A stretch of 64,000 bases of DNA from GCA-002727735 sp036159515 (GCA_036159515.1 JAYYEV010000043.1:10995-74994); one strand, 5' to 3'. Counted from the stretch's first letter, positions 36,285 through 45,814 are shown. The notes: generated from the letters alone by a model not told the origin. Numbers and translations: made by a program.

Positions 36285-37487
36285 TTAACGACTAAGCCAA
36301 AATGCTGGATTTTCAGTATTCATCCCTTCACTTGATATTTTCCAAATTTCAAAGTGGGCTTCAGAGATTCCGTTGCTTTTTGGTAATAACTTCCCAATAT
36401 TTTCTTTGGTGTTAATTTGGTCACCTTTTTGAACAAATACTTCTTGAAGGTTAGCGTATACACTCCTATATTCTCCATGGCTTATCATTACTACTTTTCC
36501 AGCCCCTGGAATGACCATAACGCTGGTTACTTTACCATCAAAGACAGCCCTTACTAATGCTTGTTTAGAAGTGGAAATATCAATACCATTATTATCTACT
36601 GTTGCTGTACTGACAACATGATGCTGGTGTTTTCCATACTTACTTGTGATTTCACCTCTGGCAACAGGCCAAGCTAATTTTCCTTTATTTTTTTTGAAAT
36701 CTGCTGAGAGTGCTAGGCCTTCTGGGGTTAAGTTAAATTTGCTTTTAGTCTTCTTTTCAATGGCTTTTATTTCTTCTTCAATGGCTTTTTTAACCGCTTT
36801 GGCTATTTCTTTTCTTTTTTGATTATTAATTTTTAATTCTTGAGTTAAACTTGATTCACTTATTTTTAAATCATTCAAATATTTTTCTTGGGCATTTTTA
36901 TCATTTAAGTAATTATTTTTTTCACTATTCTTGATTTTAATCACACTTTCTTTTTGAGATAGTTCTACTCTTAAAAATTTCTTTTTTTCGATTAAAAGAT
37001 GTTGAATTTGTTTTATCCTTTCAACTTGTTTCTTTCTGAATTCTGCATAATGTTGAATGTATTTCATTCTATGAAAGGCTTCAGAAAATGTAGAGGCTGA
37101 TATGATATATAAAAACTTATAACTAGGATTACGGTTTTTATATGCATAAACTAGCATGTTTTTATATTCTTGGACAAGCACATTACTGGTGTTTAATAAG
37201 GTGTTTATTTGCCTGTTAATATCATTTATATTTTGATCTATCTTTCTTATTTGTGCATTGTAGTTACGTATCAATCTATCCCTGTAAGAAATCTGATTTC
37301 TAATGATATTTAATTGACTAATAGTTAGTGCTTCATTTTTTTTTGTTTCATTTAACAGTGATTTTGTGTTCTCAATTTTCTTAATAAGAGCTCGTTCCTG
37401 TCTTTTTAATTGTTCACTTTTTTTTTGACTTATAAAATCAAAAGGAATAAGTATAATAATCAGTATAATTAATATATTATTTCTCAT
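36285..37487 (-). CDS. EnvC-like murein hydrolase activator (degenerate LytM domain)
   Basis: 400 aa. Signal peptide ending DFIS|QKK; a long coiled coil (about 25-255) and a C-terminal M23/LytM domain (about 270-395). The zinc and catalytic residues are degraded: the HxxxD ligand is NNGID (His to Asn), the YAHL histidine is YANL, and HxH is EAHFEIW (first His to Glu). It is therefore unlikely to be an active endopeptidase and resembles EnvC, which activates amidases at division sites. It is the last gene of the ech-flippase-dut-TPR-DUF4292 run and overlaps DUF4292 by 11 bases. Confidence 0.85.
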   Translation of the reverse strand: MRNNILIILIIILIPFDFISQKKSEQLKRQERALIKKIENTKSLLNETKKNEALTISQLNIIRNQISYRDRLIRNYNAQIRKIDQNINDINRQINTLLNTSNVLVQEYKNMLVYAYKNRNPSYKFLYIISASTFSEAFHRMKYIQHYAEFRKKQVERIKQIQHLLIEKKKFLRVELSQKESVIKIKNSEKNNYLNDKNAQEKYLNDLKISESSLTQELKINNQKRKEIAKAVKKAIEEEIKAIEKKTKSKFNLTPEGLALSADFKKNKGKLAWPVARGEITSKYGKHQHHVVSTATVDNNGIDISTSKQALVRAVFDGKVTSVMVIPGAGKVVMISHGEYRSVYANLQEVFVQKGDQINTKENIGKLLPKSNGISEAHFEIWKISSEGMNTENPAFWLSR

Positions 37488-38316
37488 TGAGCTTTATTCT
37501 TTCGTATTCGTTTGTAATTTTCAATTTGGGAAATTTTAGAGGACTATTGAATTTAATGGTCTTGTAATTTAATTCTAATATATACTGATTTGGCAAGAAT
37601 TCTATTTTCAATTTTGTTGGAAAATATTCTGCTTCTTCAAAATGCCTATCACTATAGTAGATCTTTATTTCATTATTTATTTCTGGAAATAAAATAGATA
37701 ATGAATCACATTTGAAATATTTAGGATTGATCCAAGATTGATATATATATTCTGGATATTTTTTTGTTTTTTGAGATACAACACGACTTGTTTTGCGTTT
37801 TCGATGAGAAAAAAGATGGTATTTCCCTTTTTTATAGTTAGAACTGTTTTTTTCAGTCAATTCATTAATGTAAGCATTACCCAATAGGAAATTTTCAATT
37901 AATGGATATGAAATGGATAGGTTATATTGTTTTTCAAAATCATCAAATGTGCCCGTAAAGTAAGTTTTAGATGGGTATTCAGATTGCACTTTGATACTAT
38001 CTTTTTCAATAAATGCTCTGGCTATTTTTACGCCAAAACTGGTTGCATTAATCCAAATTAAGCTATCCCTTTTTATCCTAAAATTCAATGTGACCTCTAA
38101 CTTTTCATTTTCAAATTTGACATTAGTTTCACTTTTGAGTTTAATCCATTTAGCTTTACATTCATAATGCTTAATAGAGTCTACCAGCTTTTTAGTATTA
38201 ATAATTTTTTTCTCTTTTTCACTTTCTATGGGTTTTATCGATTTGCAAGAAAAAATAAATCCACATACAGAAAACAGGAAGACAATATGATATTTACTCC
38301 ATATATTTTTTTTCAT
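37477..38316 (-). CDS. DUF4292 lipoprotein
   Basis: 279 aa. Lipobox FIFSC (Cys24), then a basic mature part. Its strongest feature is the DUF4292 order: a VKFENEKLEVTLNFRIKRDS strand pair, IWINATSFGVKIARAFIEKDSIK and a middle LIENFLLGN. The family resembles LolA/LolB-like folds and is restricted to Bacteroidota, usually next to a TPR protein and an M23 protein as here. Overlaps of 23 bases with the TPR gene and 11 with the EnvC-like gene make translational coupling likely. A lipoprotein-carrier role would fit but is inference. Confidence 0.82.
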   Translation of the reverse strand: MKKNIWSKYHIVFLFSVCGFIFSCKSIKPIESEKEKKIINTKKLVDSIKHYECKAKWIKLKSETNVKFENEKLEVTLNFRIKRDSLIWINATSFGVKIARAFIEKDSIKVQSEYPSKTYFTGTFDDFEKQYNLSISYPLIENFLLGNAYINELTEKNSSNYKKGKYHLFSHRKRKTSRVVSQKTKKYPEYIYQSWINPKYFKCDSLSILFPEINNEIKIYYSDRHFEEAEYFPTKLKIEFLPNQYILELNYKTIKFNSPLKFPKLKITNEYERIKLNEK

Positions 38317-40009
38317 CTATTTTTTCTTTAATAAATGCGGATGCACTCCCAGCTTTTACTGCTTTTTTCCAAAATAATAATGCTTCCTCTTTTTTTCCAA
38401 TTTGAAATAAAACGTCACCATAATGTTCTAGAATATCCGCATCTTTTTCTTCGCTTTTAATTAGTGCTTTAAACAAAAGTTGTTCTGCTTCCTCATATTT
38501 TTTCATTTTGAAAAGCACCCAACCATATGTATCAATAAACGTGTAAGATTCAGGTAAAAATTGTAGTGCTTTTAAAATTAGTTTTTCCGCTTTTTCAAGA
38601 GCCATATTTTGTACAGCAAGATAATAGCTGAAATTATTGAGGAGAATTGGATTTTTTTCGTTCATCTCAAGAGATTTGTCAAAGTTGTAAAATGCATCCT
38701 TGAATTTTTCTTGTCCGTAAAATGCATCTCCAATTTGTTGATAGAATTCGCTTTCCAATAATTCATTATCAAATACCAATAGCTTACCTTTATTCAATAC
38801 TTCTAAGGCATTTTCCCACTCTTTTTTTCTATTAAGTACAATTCCCTTTGCTAAGTAAGAAAATGGTTGGTTAGGATGAATGAGAATTGCTTTATCAGCA
38901 TTTTTCAAAGCATCATTAAAATCCCCTCTTGATAGGTTATTAGTAATGAGTTGAGTCCACAGTTCATAAGGAAGTGGATTAATTTCAAGAGCTTTACTTA
39001 GTAACATACAAGCTTCATCCTCTTTAGTTTGAATAAATTTAATTTCACTCAGTAAAACCAATACCTCATGATCTTTGGGATAAGCTTTTAAATACTTGTC
39101 AAATAAGTGCTCTACTTGACTGACTGAATAGGGTATAGACTTGTCATACGTAATCTGGAATAACATTTCTCTTTTTAAACTTTGATCAACTTCAATTGAT
39201 GTTAATACCTTTTCTAAGGAATATAAACTCTTTAAGTATGCTCCTTTTTTCATGTAGTTTTGAAACATAGATAGTTGAACCAGTCCGTTAGAAGAATCAA
39301 TTAACATCATTTGATGAAGTAAAATTTCACTTTCTTCCTCCATTTTACATTCATCATAATATTCAGTCAATATCCCAATGGTTCTTAAATTATTGGGTTC
39401 GTGACGAATGAACTTTTCCAGCTCCTCAATGGCTTTCTTTTTCTTATTTAAGAAAGCATAAATTTGATGTTTTTGTAAAGAAAGATCTTCATTTAGTCCA
39501 ATTACCTGTTCAATTTCATCCAATATTTTTAAAGACTTTTTGTACTGATTGTCCTGTAAATATGACTCTGTTAGAGCAAATAAATAATCTATTTTTTCAG
39601 GCTCTTTTTCAGATAGCCTTTCAAAAACTAAAGCACTTTTTTTGTGATCTTTTTGGTCTTGATAAAGGATGGCTAAATTTGCTAAATACCATTCATTTTC
39701 AGGCGAAAGATCAACTGCTTTTTCTGCTTGTAAAACAGCTTGATTTAAATTTCCATTTTTCTTACTTATTCCTGAAAGTTCAAAATAAGAGACAGCACTT
39801 TTTGGGTTTAATTTGATACACTTTTTAAAAAGAGAATCAGCTTCGTAAAGTTCATTTCCGATTTTAGCACCAATGGCTTGAATCAATACGTTTGTATACT
39901 GTTTTTCGTTAAATGTATTTGTGTTTTTTTGAGATAAATAATATGGTATGCTTATCCATCCAAATAATAAAATTACAATTAGATTATATTTTAAATTACC
40001 CAATATCAC
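38294..40009 (-). CDS. Secreted TPR-repeat protein
   Basis: 571 aa. Hydrophobic N-terminus (about 8-24) ending YYLS|QKN. The chain is a long array of 34-residue TPR units, for example SAVSYFELSGISKKNGNLNQA and EWYLANLAILYQDQKDHKKSA (residue pairs at W/L-G-Y-A-F-A-P positions), about a dozen in all. TPRs mediate protein contacts, and this position upstream of DUF4292 and an EnvC-like gene is conserved in the phylum. It probably scaffolds an envelope complex in the periplasm. Start ATG overlaps the dut stop by 4 bases. Confidence 0.82.
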   Translation of the reverse strand: MILGNLKYNLIVILLFGWISIPYYLSQKNTNTFNEKQYTNVLIQAIGAKIGNELYEADSLFKKCIKLNPKSAVSYFELSGISKKNGNLNQAVLQAEKAVDLSPENEWYLANLAILYQDQKDHKKSALVFERLSEKEPEKIDYLFALTESYLQDNQYKKSLKILDEIEQVIGLNEDLSLQKHQIYAFLNKKKKAIEELEKFIRHEPNNLRTIGILTEYYDECKMEEESEILLHQMMLIDSSNGLVQLSMFQNYMKKGAYLKSLYSLEKVLTSIEVDQSLKREMLFQITYDKSIPYSVSQVEHLFDKYLKAYPKDHEVLVLLSEIKFIQTKEDEACMLLSKALEINPLPYELWTQLITNNLSRGDFNDALKNADKAILIHPNQPFSYLAKGIVLNRKKEWENALEVLNKGKLLVFDNELLESEFYQQIGDAFYGQEKFKDAFYNFDKSLEMNEKNPILLNNFSYYLAVQNMALEKAEKLILKALQFLPESYTFIDTYGWVLFKMKKYEEAEQLLFKALIKSEEKDADILEHYGDVLFQIGKKEEALLFWKKAVKAGSASAFIKEKIDEKKYME

Positions 40010-40443
40010 TTCTTTCCTGTGCTACCAAAACCTCCTACACCTCTTTCACTACTTGCTAATGAATTTTGTTCAGTAAAATGGGGTAATTCGTGTTTGGCTA
40101 AAACCATTTGTGCAATGCGTTCTCCAGATAAAATCTCAAAAGGTTCATTTGATAAATTAACCAACAAAACACCAATTTCCCCTCTGTAGTCGGAGTCTAT
40201 AGTCCCTGGGCTATTTAATACAGTAATGCCATTTTTATAAGCTAATCCACTTCTAGGTCTAATTTGAATTTCATACCCCAAAGGAATCTCTAGCTTTAGC
40301 CCTGTTGGTATTAGTTTCCTTTCCAAAGGTTTGAGTGTTATTGGACTAGATATAAATGCTCTCACATCAACACCTGCTGATCCTTTAGTAGCTATAGCTG
40401 GGGTGTCGTTATTAGATTCATTTATTATTTTTACTTCAATCAT
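40006..40443 (-). CDS. dut: dUTP diphosphatase
   Basis: 145 aa, the trimeric type. All five motifs are seen: AGVDVRA (23-29), PRSGLA (63-68), GTIDSDYRGEI (80-90, catalytic Asp83), GERIAQMV (107-114) and RGVGGFGSTG (134-143) at the C-terminus. It converts dUTP to dUMP and pyrophosphate, limiting uracil in DNA and feeding thymidylate synthesis. Length is standard. Coupled to the TPR gene (4-base overlap) and 1 base from the flippase gene. Confidence 0.95.
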   Translation of the reverse strand: MIEVKIINESNNDTPAIATKGSAGVDVRAFISSPITLKPLERKLIPTGLKLEIPLGYEIQIRPRSGLAYKNGITVLNSPGTIDSDYRGEIGVLLVNLSNEPFEILSGERIAQMVLAKHELPHFTEQNSLASSERGVGGFGSTGKK

Positions 40444-40444
40444 G

Positions 40445-41968
40445 TCAAATAGATTTTAACTTTAATTTTGGTCTCTCAATAATGAAAACCATAACCACAT
40501 AGACGACTAATAATAATCCATGGTATAGGTTTGTAAAAAGATCATATCCAATAGAGGGATTAAATTTTTCACTTACATAGTAGAGACCAAAACCAACACA
40601 TATATAGGTACATATTTTTTTTAGATTGTAAGGTATGGGATAATACATTTGACCTAATACATAGCCAACCACCATCATAGTTCCATAACAGATTAAAGTT
40701 GCATATGCAGATGCCACGTATCCGTATTTAGGGATAAACACCAAATTGATGGACAATGTAATAACAACCCCAATGAAAGAGATTAAAGCTCCAAATATAG
40801 TTTTGTCAGCTAATTTATACCACATAGACACATTGGTATATAGCCCTAAACAAATATTTGCAGCTAGTAATACAGGCACTACTTTGAGCCCAATCCAATA
40901 TGACTCATTAGGGATAAAATACTTAAATAAATGTAAATACAGTGTGATCACAAGGAAGATGAAAACTAGTGTGATCACAAAGTAGTTCATGACTTTTGAT
41001 AAAGTTTCTTTTGATTTTTCGTTGGACTGGTCTCTAAAAAAAAATGGTTCGGAAGCATAGCGAAATGCTTGAATAAACATACTCACTATCATGGTGATTT
41101 TATAGTTTGCCCCGTAAATTCCATTTGCAGATTGGGCCTTTATCAGCGCTTGACTAGATGTGATTTCTGGAATTTCAGTTAAATATTGACGATATAAAAG
41201 TTCTTTTAACATAGCTCTATCAAGTGTTTCATTTACTACGTAAGCCAATCCAACTAAAAGCATGGGATATGCATATTTGAGCATTTCCTTAATGATGCTA
41301 AAATCGAATCCACCTCTAAAATTCATTTCAGGGAGTAGAACTATAAATTTCACCAAGCTCGCAATTAGATTAGATATAAACACATAGCCTACTCCAACTT
41401 GAGGTTCATAAAATTGGTTTACTATCCAGTTTGAGTTACCACTGTCATACATTTGTTTACAATAAACAAGGAAAAATAGATTTAATCCGATATTTATTCC
41501 CACGTTTAAAAAGTTGACAAGTGCAAATTTTTTGGCTTTTTCTTTTAGCCTTAGATTGGCTAGTGGTATGGCAGATATCGCATCAATTCCTACAATTAGA
41601 CTAAACCAAATAATGTATTCAGCGTGGTCAGGATATTTAAGTAGAACAGCAATGTCATTAGAAAAAAGACTTGCCAATAAAATGAAAATGGAAGATGTCG
41701 TAGTAATAGAAAAGAGCGTATTACTGTAAATAGATTTTTTTTTATCTGGTTTACTGGTTGAAAATCGAAATAAAGCGGTTTCCATTCCATATGTGAGAAA
41801 GACCACTAAAAATGCTACATAAGCATACATTTCGGTAATAATTCCATATTGTTCGTTTGAATAAATATGAACGTAGAAAGGGGTAAGTAAGTAGTTTAGA
41901 AATCTTCCAATGATACTACTTGATCCATAAATGGCAGTTTGACCGATTAACTTTTTGAGTGCACTCAA
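40445..41968 (-). CDS. Polysaccharide flippase/lipid II-type transporter (Wzx/MurJ-like)
   Basis: 507 aa with 12-14 membrane helices and no signal peptide. The N-terminal SIIGRFLNYLLTPFYVHIYSNEQYG is typical of Bacteroidota oligosaccharide flippases of the MOP superfamily. Membership is clear; the exact substrate (O-unit, capsule, lipid II) is not. A MurJ-like role is possible given the peptidoglycan genes downstream. The gene starts 4 bases inside the ech stop and is followed by dut after 1 base. Confidence 0.85.
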   Translation of the reverse strand: MSALKKLIGQTAIYGSSSIIGRFLNYLLTPFYVHIYSNEQYGIITEMYAYVAFLVVFLTYGMETALFRFSTSKPDKKKSIYSNTLFSITTTSSIFILLASLFSNDIAVLLKYPDHAEYIIWFSLIVGIDAISAIPLANLRLKEKAKKFALVNFLNVGINIGLNLFFLVYCKQMYDSGNSNWIVNQFYEPQVGVGYVFISNLIASLVKFIVLLPEMNFRGGFDFSIIKEMLKYAYPMLLVGLAYVVNETLDRAMLKELLYRQYLTEIPEITSSQALIKAQSANGIYGANYKITMIVSMFIQAFRYASEPFFFRDQSNEKSKETLSKVMNYFVITLVFIFLVITLYLHLFKYFIPNESYWIGLKVVPVLLAANICLGLYTNVSMWYKLADKTIFGALISFIGVVITLSINLVFIPKYGYVASAYATLICYGTMMVVGYVLGQMYYPIPYNLKKICTYICVGFGLYYVSEKFNPSIGYDLFTNLYHGLLLVVYVVMVFIIERPKLKLKSI

Positions 41969-42732
41969 AAATTATGTTTTCTTTTTTCCATAAAAGCAGT
42001 GGTACCTTCCACAAAATCGTCACTACCAAAACAATTTCCAAACTCATTAATTTCTTTTTCAAAACCATTTACTTCATGATTATATCCCGCATTAACCGAT
42101 TTTAAAGCGGCCGTGATGGCATTAGGTGAGTTGTTAGAAATAGATTTTATAATCTCTACAGCTTTTGGAAGTAATTCATCTAAAGTAACAACGTAATTTA
42201 CCAACTTATATTGCAAGGCTTCTTTGGCGTTAATCATTTTTGCAGTTGTAATAAGTTCTACGGCTTTACCTTTACCAATTAACTGAGGAAGACGCTGTGT
42301 CCCACCATATCCAGGAATCACGCCCAAGCTTACTTCGGGTAGACCCATTTTTGAATTTTCAGATGCAATTCTCATATGGCAAGCCATAGCTAATTCTAAC
42401 CCACCACCAAGCGCAAAGCCATTCACAGCTGCAATAATAGGTTTAGGATAATATTCAATAAAATCAAATAGCTTTTCTTGTCCTGAACGAGCTAATTCTT
42501 TACCCTCTACTTTATTGAAATGCGCAAATTCTTTGATGTCTGCACCCGCAACAAATGCTTTATCACCAGAACCAGTAATAATTACACCTCTTACCTCCTT
42601 ATTTCGTAAAAGTGCTGTAAGTGCACGATTTAACTCTTCAATGGTGCGTTTATTTAAGGCATTAAGTTGTTTTGGTCTATTAATGATAATTATGGCTGCA
42701 CTGCCCTGAAATTCTACTAAAATATTTTCCAT
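41965..42732 (-). CDS. Enoyl-CoA hydratase/isomerase family protein
   Basis: 255 aa crotonase fold. GSGDKAFVAGADIKEF (oxyanion-hole loop), AVNGFALGGGLELAMAC and the catalytic-glutamate segments MGLPEVSLGVIPGYGGTQRL are all present; Glu residues corresponding to both catalytic glutamates of crotonase can be placed in this area. It most likely hydrates short-chain enoyl-CoA in fatty-acid or 3-hydroxybutyrate metabolism. It is the first gene of the six-gene run, 15 nt or so downstream of a candidate promoter. Confidence 0.9.
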   Translation of the reverse strand: MENILVEFQGSAAIIIINRPKQLNALNKRTIEELNRALTALLRNKEVRGVIITGSGDKAFVAGADIKEFAHFNKVEGKELARSGQEKLFDFIEYYPKPIIAAVNGFALGGGLELAMACHMRIASENSKMGLPEVSLGVIPGYGGTQRLPQLIGKGKAVELITTAKMINAKEALQYKLVNYVVTLDELLPKAVEIIKSISNNSPNAITAALKSVNAGYNHEVNGFEKEINEFGNCFGSDDFVEGTTAFMEKRKHNF

Positions 42733-42752
42733 TCTATTTGTATTACAGTCTT

Positions 42753-42760
42753 CAAAATTA
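42753..42760 (-). promoter_or_regulatory. Candidate -7 box (TAATTTTG) for the ech-to-envC run
   Basis: On the minus strand TAATTTTG fits TAnnTTTG and lies 20 bases before the ATG at 42732, predicting a leader of about 15 nt. It would drive all six genes down to 36285. Confidence 0.4.
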
Positions 42761-42783
42761 AGTAAAATAAGCAGTCATCTATC

Positions 42784-42993
42784 TTATCTATTAACCATCT
42801 TCTTTCTAATTAAAGAAAGAAGTAAAATACCTGCCCAATATACCAATAAAAGTAAGCCTACTTTTTTTAAAATAGTAACAAAAACGTTGCCGAAAAATCC
42901 TTCAACGAAAATAATTTGATAGATTTTCAAAGCAGAAATAATGACTGTAAAAGCCCCATGAAAAAGAATTTGTTTTTTTGTTAAAAGCCCCAT
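42784..42993 (-). CDS. Small two-helix membrane protein
   Basis: 69 aa with two membrane helices (about 10-28 and 38-60) and a basic tail (RKKMVNR). The family is not recognised, but similar tiny membrane proteins with TKKQILFHG starts occur in flavobacteria. It is divergent from the 43024 gene, with only 30 bases between the two start codons, so the two share one promoter region holding a palindrome. Confidence 0.62.
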   Translation of the reverse strand: MGLLTKKQILFHGAFTVIISALKIYQIIFVEGFFGNVFVTILKKVGLLLLVYWAGILLLSLIRKKMVNR

Positions 42994-43010
42994 TATAATT
43001 ACAATTATTA

Positions 43011-43024
43011 TACATTTAAATGTA
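43011..43024. promoter_or_regulatory. 14-base palindrome between divergent small genes
   Basis: TACATTTAAATGTA is a perfect dyad whose last base is the A of the 43024 ATG. Each arm (TACATTTA) differs from the -7 consensus TAnnTTTG only in its last base, so it may hold overlapping divergent promoters or an operator. Confidence 0.4.
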
Positions 43025-43350
43025 TGAATTTTGAATTAGAAAAAGCGTGGAATGATTTATTAGATTCATTTCATCTTGATAATTTAGAACGCCCCGATTT
43101 AGACTCCATTCTATTTGTCATTGGATTACAAGAGCTTAATTTTGAAATAGATAAATTAAGTAAAGATCAAAAGTTAGATGTCATTCACATTGGACTTTGT
43201 GCGATATTCATTCCTTATGGATATTATGAAGCTGTAGGTAGAGATAGTGAAGGTTGGATTCACTTTAAATCCATCAAAAAGTTCCCCAATTTAAGTCCTG
43301 AGGATCAAGAGAATATGATTAAAGAAGCCATTTTAGATTACTACAAATAA
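43024..43350 (+). CDS. Conserved flavobacterial protein of unknown function
   Basis: 108 aa, cytosolic and acidic. Recognisable features of an uncharacterised flavobacterial family: LDSILFVIGLQELNFEID, an LIHI/VIHIGLCAIF segment and PYGYYEAVGRDSEGWIHF with a closing EDQENMIKEAILDYY. No catalytic motif is visible. Its last 10 bases overlap the converging lipoprotein gene. Function cannot be assigned. Confidence 0.78.
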   Translation: MNFELEKAWNDLLDSFHLDNLERPDLDSILFVIGLQELNFEIDKLSKDQKLDVIHIGLCAIFIPYGYYEAVGRDSEGWIHFKSIKKFPNLSPEDQENMIKEAILDYYK

Positions 43351-43721
43351 ATGGTTTTTTCTGTAGTCGCTCTTTCTTCAATTTGTACGACTCCAACAAA
43401 CACATTATTAACTTCAATGTCAAGAACAGCAAAACCAGCTTGACCATCTTTATAATATGAAGAAAAATCAAAATTAACTACGCCTTCATCGGACGTGGTG
43501 TTTTGCTCGTCTACTAAGGAGGTATTTACACCAGTTGGATCGTCATAAAACAATCTAACTGTAGCACCACTTACAGGCGCGTTATTGGAATTATTTAGCA
43601 CTGTAATGGTTGCAATTGTACTTTTGGGTTTATAACAAGAATTTGAAATAAAAAATACAATCAATAAAATGACATATTTGGCCCAATTTGTGCTAATGTT
43701 TGAATAATTTTCTCTAATCAT
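43341..43721 (-). CDS. Lipoprotein with a carboxypeptidase-regulatory-like domain
   Basis: 126 aa. After a long N-terminus, the lipobox ISNSC (about Cys29) is followed by one Ig-like domain with the NNAPVSGATVRLF and TTSDEGVVNFDF pattern of carboxypeptidase-regulatory-like domains, which serve as binding or structural modules in Bacteroidota surface proteins. The start is uncertain; an internal start nearer the hydrophobic segment is possible. Its role is unknown. Confidence 0.7.
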   Translation of the reverse strand: MIRENYSNISTNWAKYVILLIVFFISNSCYKPKSTIATITVLNNSNNAPVSGATVRLFYDDPTGVNTSLVDEQNTTSDEGVVNFDFSSYYKDGQAGFAVLDIEVNNVFVGVVQIEERATTEKTIYL

Positions 43722-43768
43722 AGAGTATTTATTTAATTTGCAATATAAATAATTTAATATTTAAATTA

Positions 43769-44611
43769 ATGAAGCACGTTTCAAAAAATAAATTTCTAGT
43801 TTTTGTATCTACGTTGTTATTTACCATCCTTGTTTTGGGTTCTTTTTACAAGAAGGGTGATGAAGTTGAGGTAGTTATGAATACTTCAAAAGGGGAACTC
43901 ATTTTAAAATTATATAATGAAACCCCGATTCACAGGGATAATTTTATTAAGCTTGTCAATAATCAGTTTTACAACGGAATATCTTTTCATAGAGTAATTA
44001 AAAACTTTATGGCTCAGGCGGGAGACCCTAATTCAAGAGATCCAAAGTATAGCGGCAGCCTTGGTAATAATAGCGAAGGGGAGACCCTCACTGCAGAAAT
44101 ACATCCATCATTATTTCATAAAAAAGGAGCTTTGGCAGCAGCTAGGATGGGAGATCAAGTCAATCCCGAAAAAAGATCAAGTGGTAGTCAATTTTATTTA
44201 GTACAAGGTAAAAAGTACAATAGAAATCAACTAGCACAAATGGAAGCTAGAATAAATCAACAACAAGAAGGAAATCTTGTAGGTGCATTTTTAAAGGATA
44301 CATCTAACAGTGAATTTATGAACAGAGTTAAAGTTTGCCAACAAAACGCTTGGATGGATAGTCTTAACATCGTAATAGATGAAATCAAAACTATGGTTCT
44401 TAACGATGTTGATAAGTTTACATTTTCAGAGGAGCATTTAAAAGCTTATGAAACTGTAGGAGGTACTCCATTTTTGGATAACGGATACACTGTTTTTGGT
44501 GAAGTAGTTAGTGGGATAGATATCATTGATTCCATTTGTATATCTCCAACACTTCCCGGAGATAAACCCAAAGACCCAATTATTATTTTATCTGTTAAAA
44601 TAAATTCTTAA
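43769..44611 (+). CDS. Peptidyl-prolyl cis-trans isomerase, cyclophilin type
   Basis: 280 aa. An N-terminal hydrophobic segment (about 9-27) suggests periplasmic anchoring. The cyclophilin core has HRDNFIKLV, SFHRVIKNFMAQAGDPN (with the catalytic arginine), and GSQFYLVQG. A roughly 75-residue helical insertion (about 150-225) separates the last strands, which then resume with VFGEVVSGIDIID. Such insertions are usual in Bacteroidota cyclophilins. It folds proteins by proline isomerisation, probably in the periplasm. pheS follows after 1 base. Confidence 0.88.
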   Translation: MKHVSKNKFLVFVSTLLFTILVLGSFYKKGDEVEVVMNTSKGELILKLYNETPIHRDNFIKLVNNQFYNGISFHRVIKNFMAQAGDPNSRDPKYSGSLGNNSEGETLTAEIHPSLFHKKGALAAARMGDQVNPEKRSSGSQFYLVQGKKYNRNQLAQMEARINQQQEGNLVGAFLKDTSNSEFMNRVKVCQQNAWMDSLNIVIDEIKTMVLNDVDKFTFSEEHLKAYETVGGTPFLDNGYTVFGEVVSGIDIIDSICISPTLPGDKPKDPIIILSVKINS

Positions 44612-44612
44612 C

Positions 44613-45626
44613 ATGATTGATCAAATACACACCATTTTAGATGAGGTAAATCAATTTGAATCCTCTAATATGAAAGAGATTGAAGCATTTCGAATTTCTT
44701 ACTTAGGAAAAAAAGGAAAGATAACGGCCTTGTTTCAATCGTTTAGAGACGTTCCTGTAGAGGAAAAGAAAGAGTTTGGTCAAAAACTAAATGTGTTAAA
44801 AAACACAGCAACGGACAAGGTAAATACATTAAAGCAAAATGCAAATAAGGGAAAAAAATCCAAAACAAATATGGATTATTCACTAACTCCACAGCCCACT
44901 AATTTGGGGTCTAGGCATCCTATTTCCATTATTCGTGAACAAATCATAAGTATATTTTCTCAAATAGGATTTTCTGTTTCTGAGGGACCTGAGATAGAAG
45001 ACGATTGGCATAATTTCACGGCTCTAAATTTTCCAGAAGAACACCCTGCTCGTGATATGCAAGATACATTCTTTATTAGTGAGGACATCGCTCTTAGGAC
45101 ACATACGTCTTCCGTTCAAGTTAGGGTTATGGAAAGTCAAAAGCCTCCTATACGTACTATTTCACCGGGAAGAGTGTATAGAAATGAAGCCATTTCGGCG
45201 AGAGCACATTGCTTTTTTCATCAGATTGAAGGTCTTTACATAGATGAAGATGTTTCATTTGCAGATATGAAACAAACATTACTTTTTTTTACAAAAGCGA
45301 TGTTCGGTGAACAAACGAAAATTAGACTTAGACCATCCTATTTCCCATTTACTGAGCCTTCAGCAGAGTTAGATGTGTCATGTACCATTTGTAAAGGTAA
45401 AGGGTGTAATGTATGTAAGTATTCAGGTTGGCTTGAAATTATGGGATGTGGCATGGTTGATCCTAACGTATTAGAAAACTGCAATATCGATTCAAAAAAG
45501 TATACTGGTTTTGCATTTGGAATGGGAATTGAACGTATTGCTCAACTTATTTATGAAGTAAATGATCTTAGATTATATTCCGAAAATGACTTAAGATTTT
45601 TAAGCCAGTTTAAATCCGCAAACTAA
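44613..45626 (+). CDS. pheS: Phenylalanine--tRNA ligase alpha subunit
   Basis: 337 aa. N-terminal coiled coil (about 1-85), then the class II catalytic core: HPISIIREQIISIF, motif 2 with RNEAISARAHCFFHQIEG, and motif 3 GMGIERIAQLIY. A CxxC-containing loop (CTICKGKGCNVCKYSGW) is present, as in many bacterial PheS. Together with PheT it forms the alpha2beta2 enzyme. It is 18 kb from pheT. It lies in one transcript with the cyclophilin gene. Confidence 0.95.
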   Translation: MIDQIHTILDEVNQFESSNMKEIEAFRISYLGKKGKITALFQSFRDVPVEEKKEFGQKLNVLKNTATDKVNTLKQNANKGKKSKTNMDYSLTPQPTNLGSRHPISIIREQIISIFSQIGFSVSEGPEIEDDWHNFTALNFPEEHPARDMQDTFFISEDIALRTHTSSVQVRVMESQKPPIRTISPGRVYRNEAISARAHCFFHQIEGLYIDEDVSFADMKQTLLFFTKAMFGEQTKIRLRPSYFPFTEPSAELDVSCTICKGKGCNVCKYSGWLEIMGCGMVDPNVLENCNIDSKKYTGFAFGMGIERIAQLIYEVNDLRLYSENDLRFLSQFKSAN

Positions 45627-45814
45627 CGTTGAGAATTATCCTTTTCATGGATAAAGGCGGAGTTGGAAATACGAAAAATCTTTACAATCACAACAAATGA
45701 TATCTTTGATTATCTATCCACATTTTTGCCTTCGAATTTCAAGAACTATTTATCAATAAATAAAAAGCGTTAGTTTTCGTTCTAACATCCCATCTTGTTC
45801 TGATCAAATAAAAT

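Noticed and set aside
45636..45654. Hairpin TTATCC-loop-GGATAA after pheS
   Set aside because: Only 6 bp and no T run; too weak to call a terminator.
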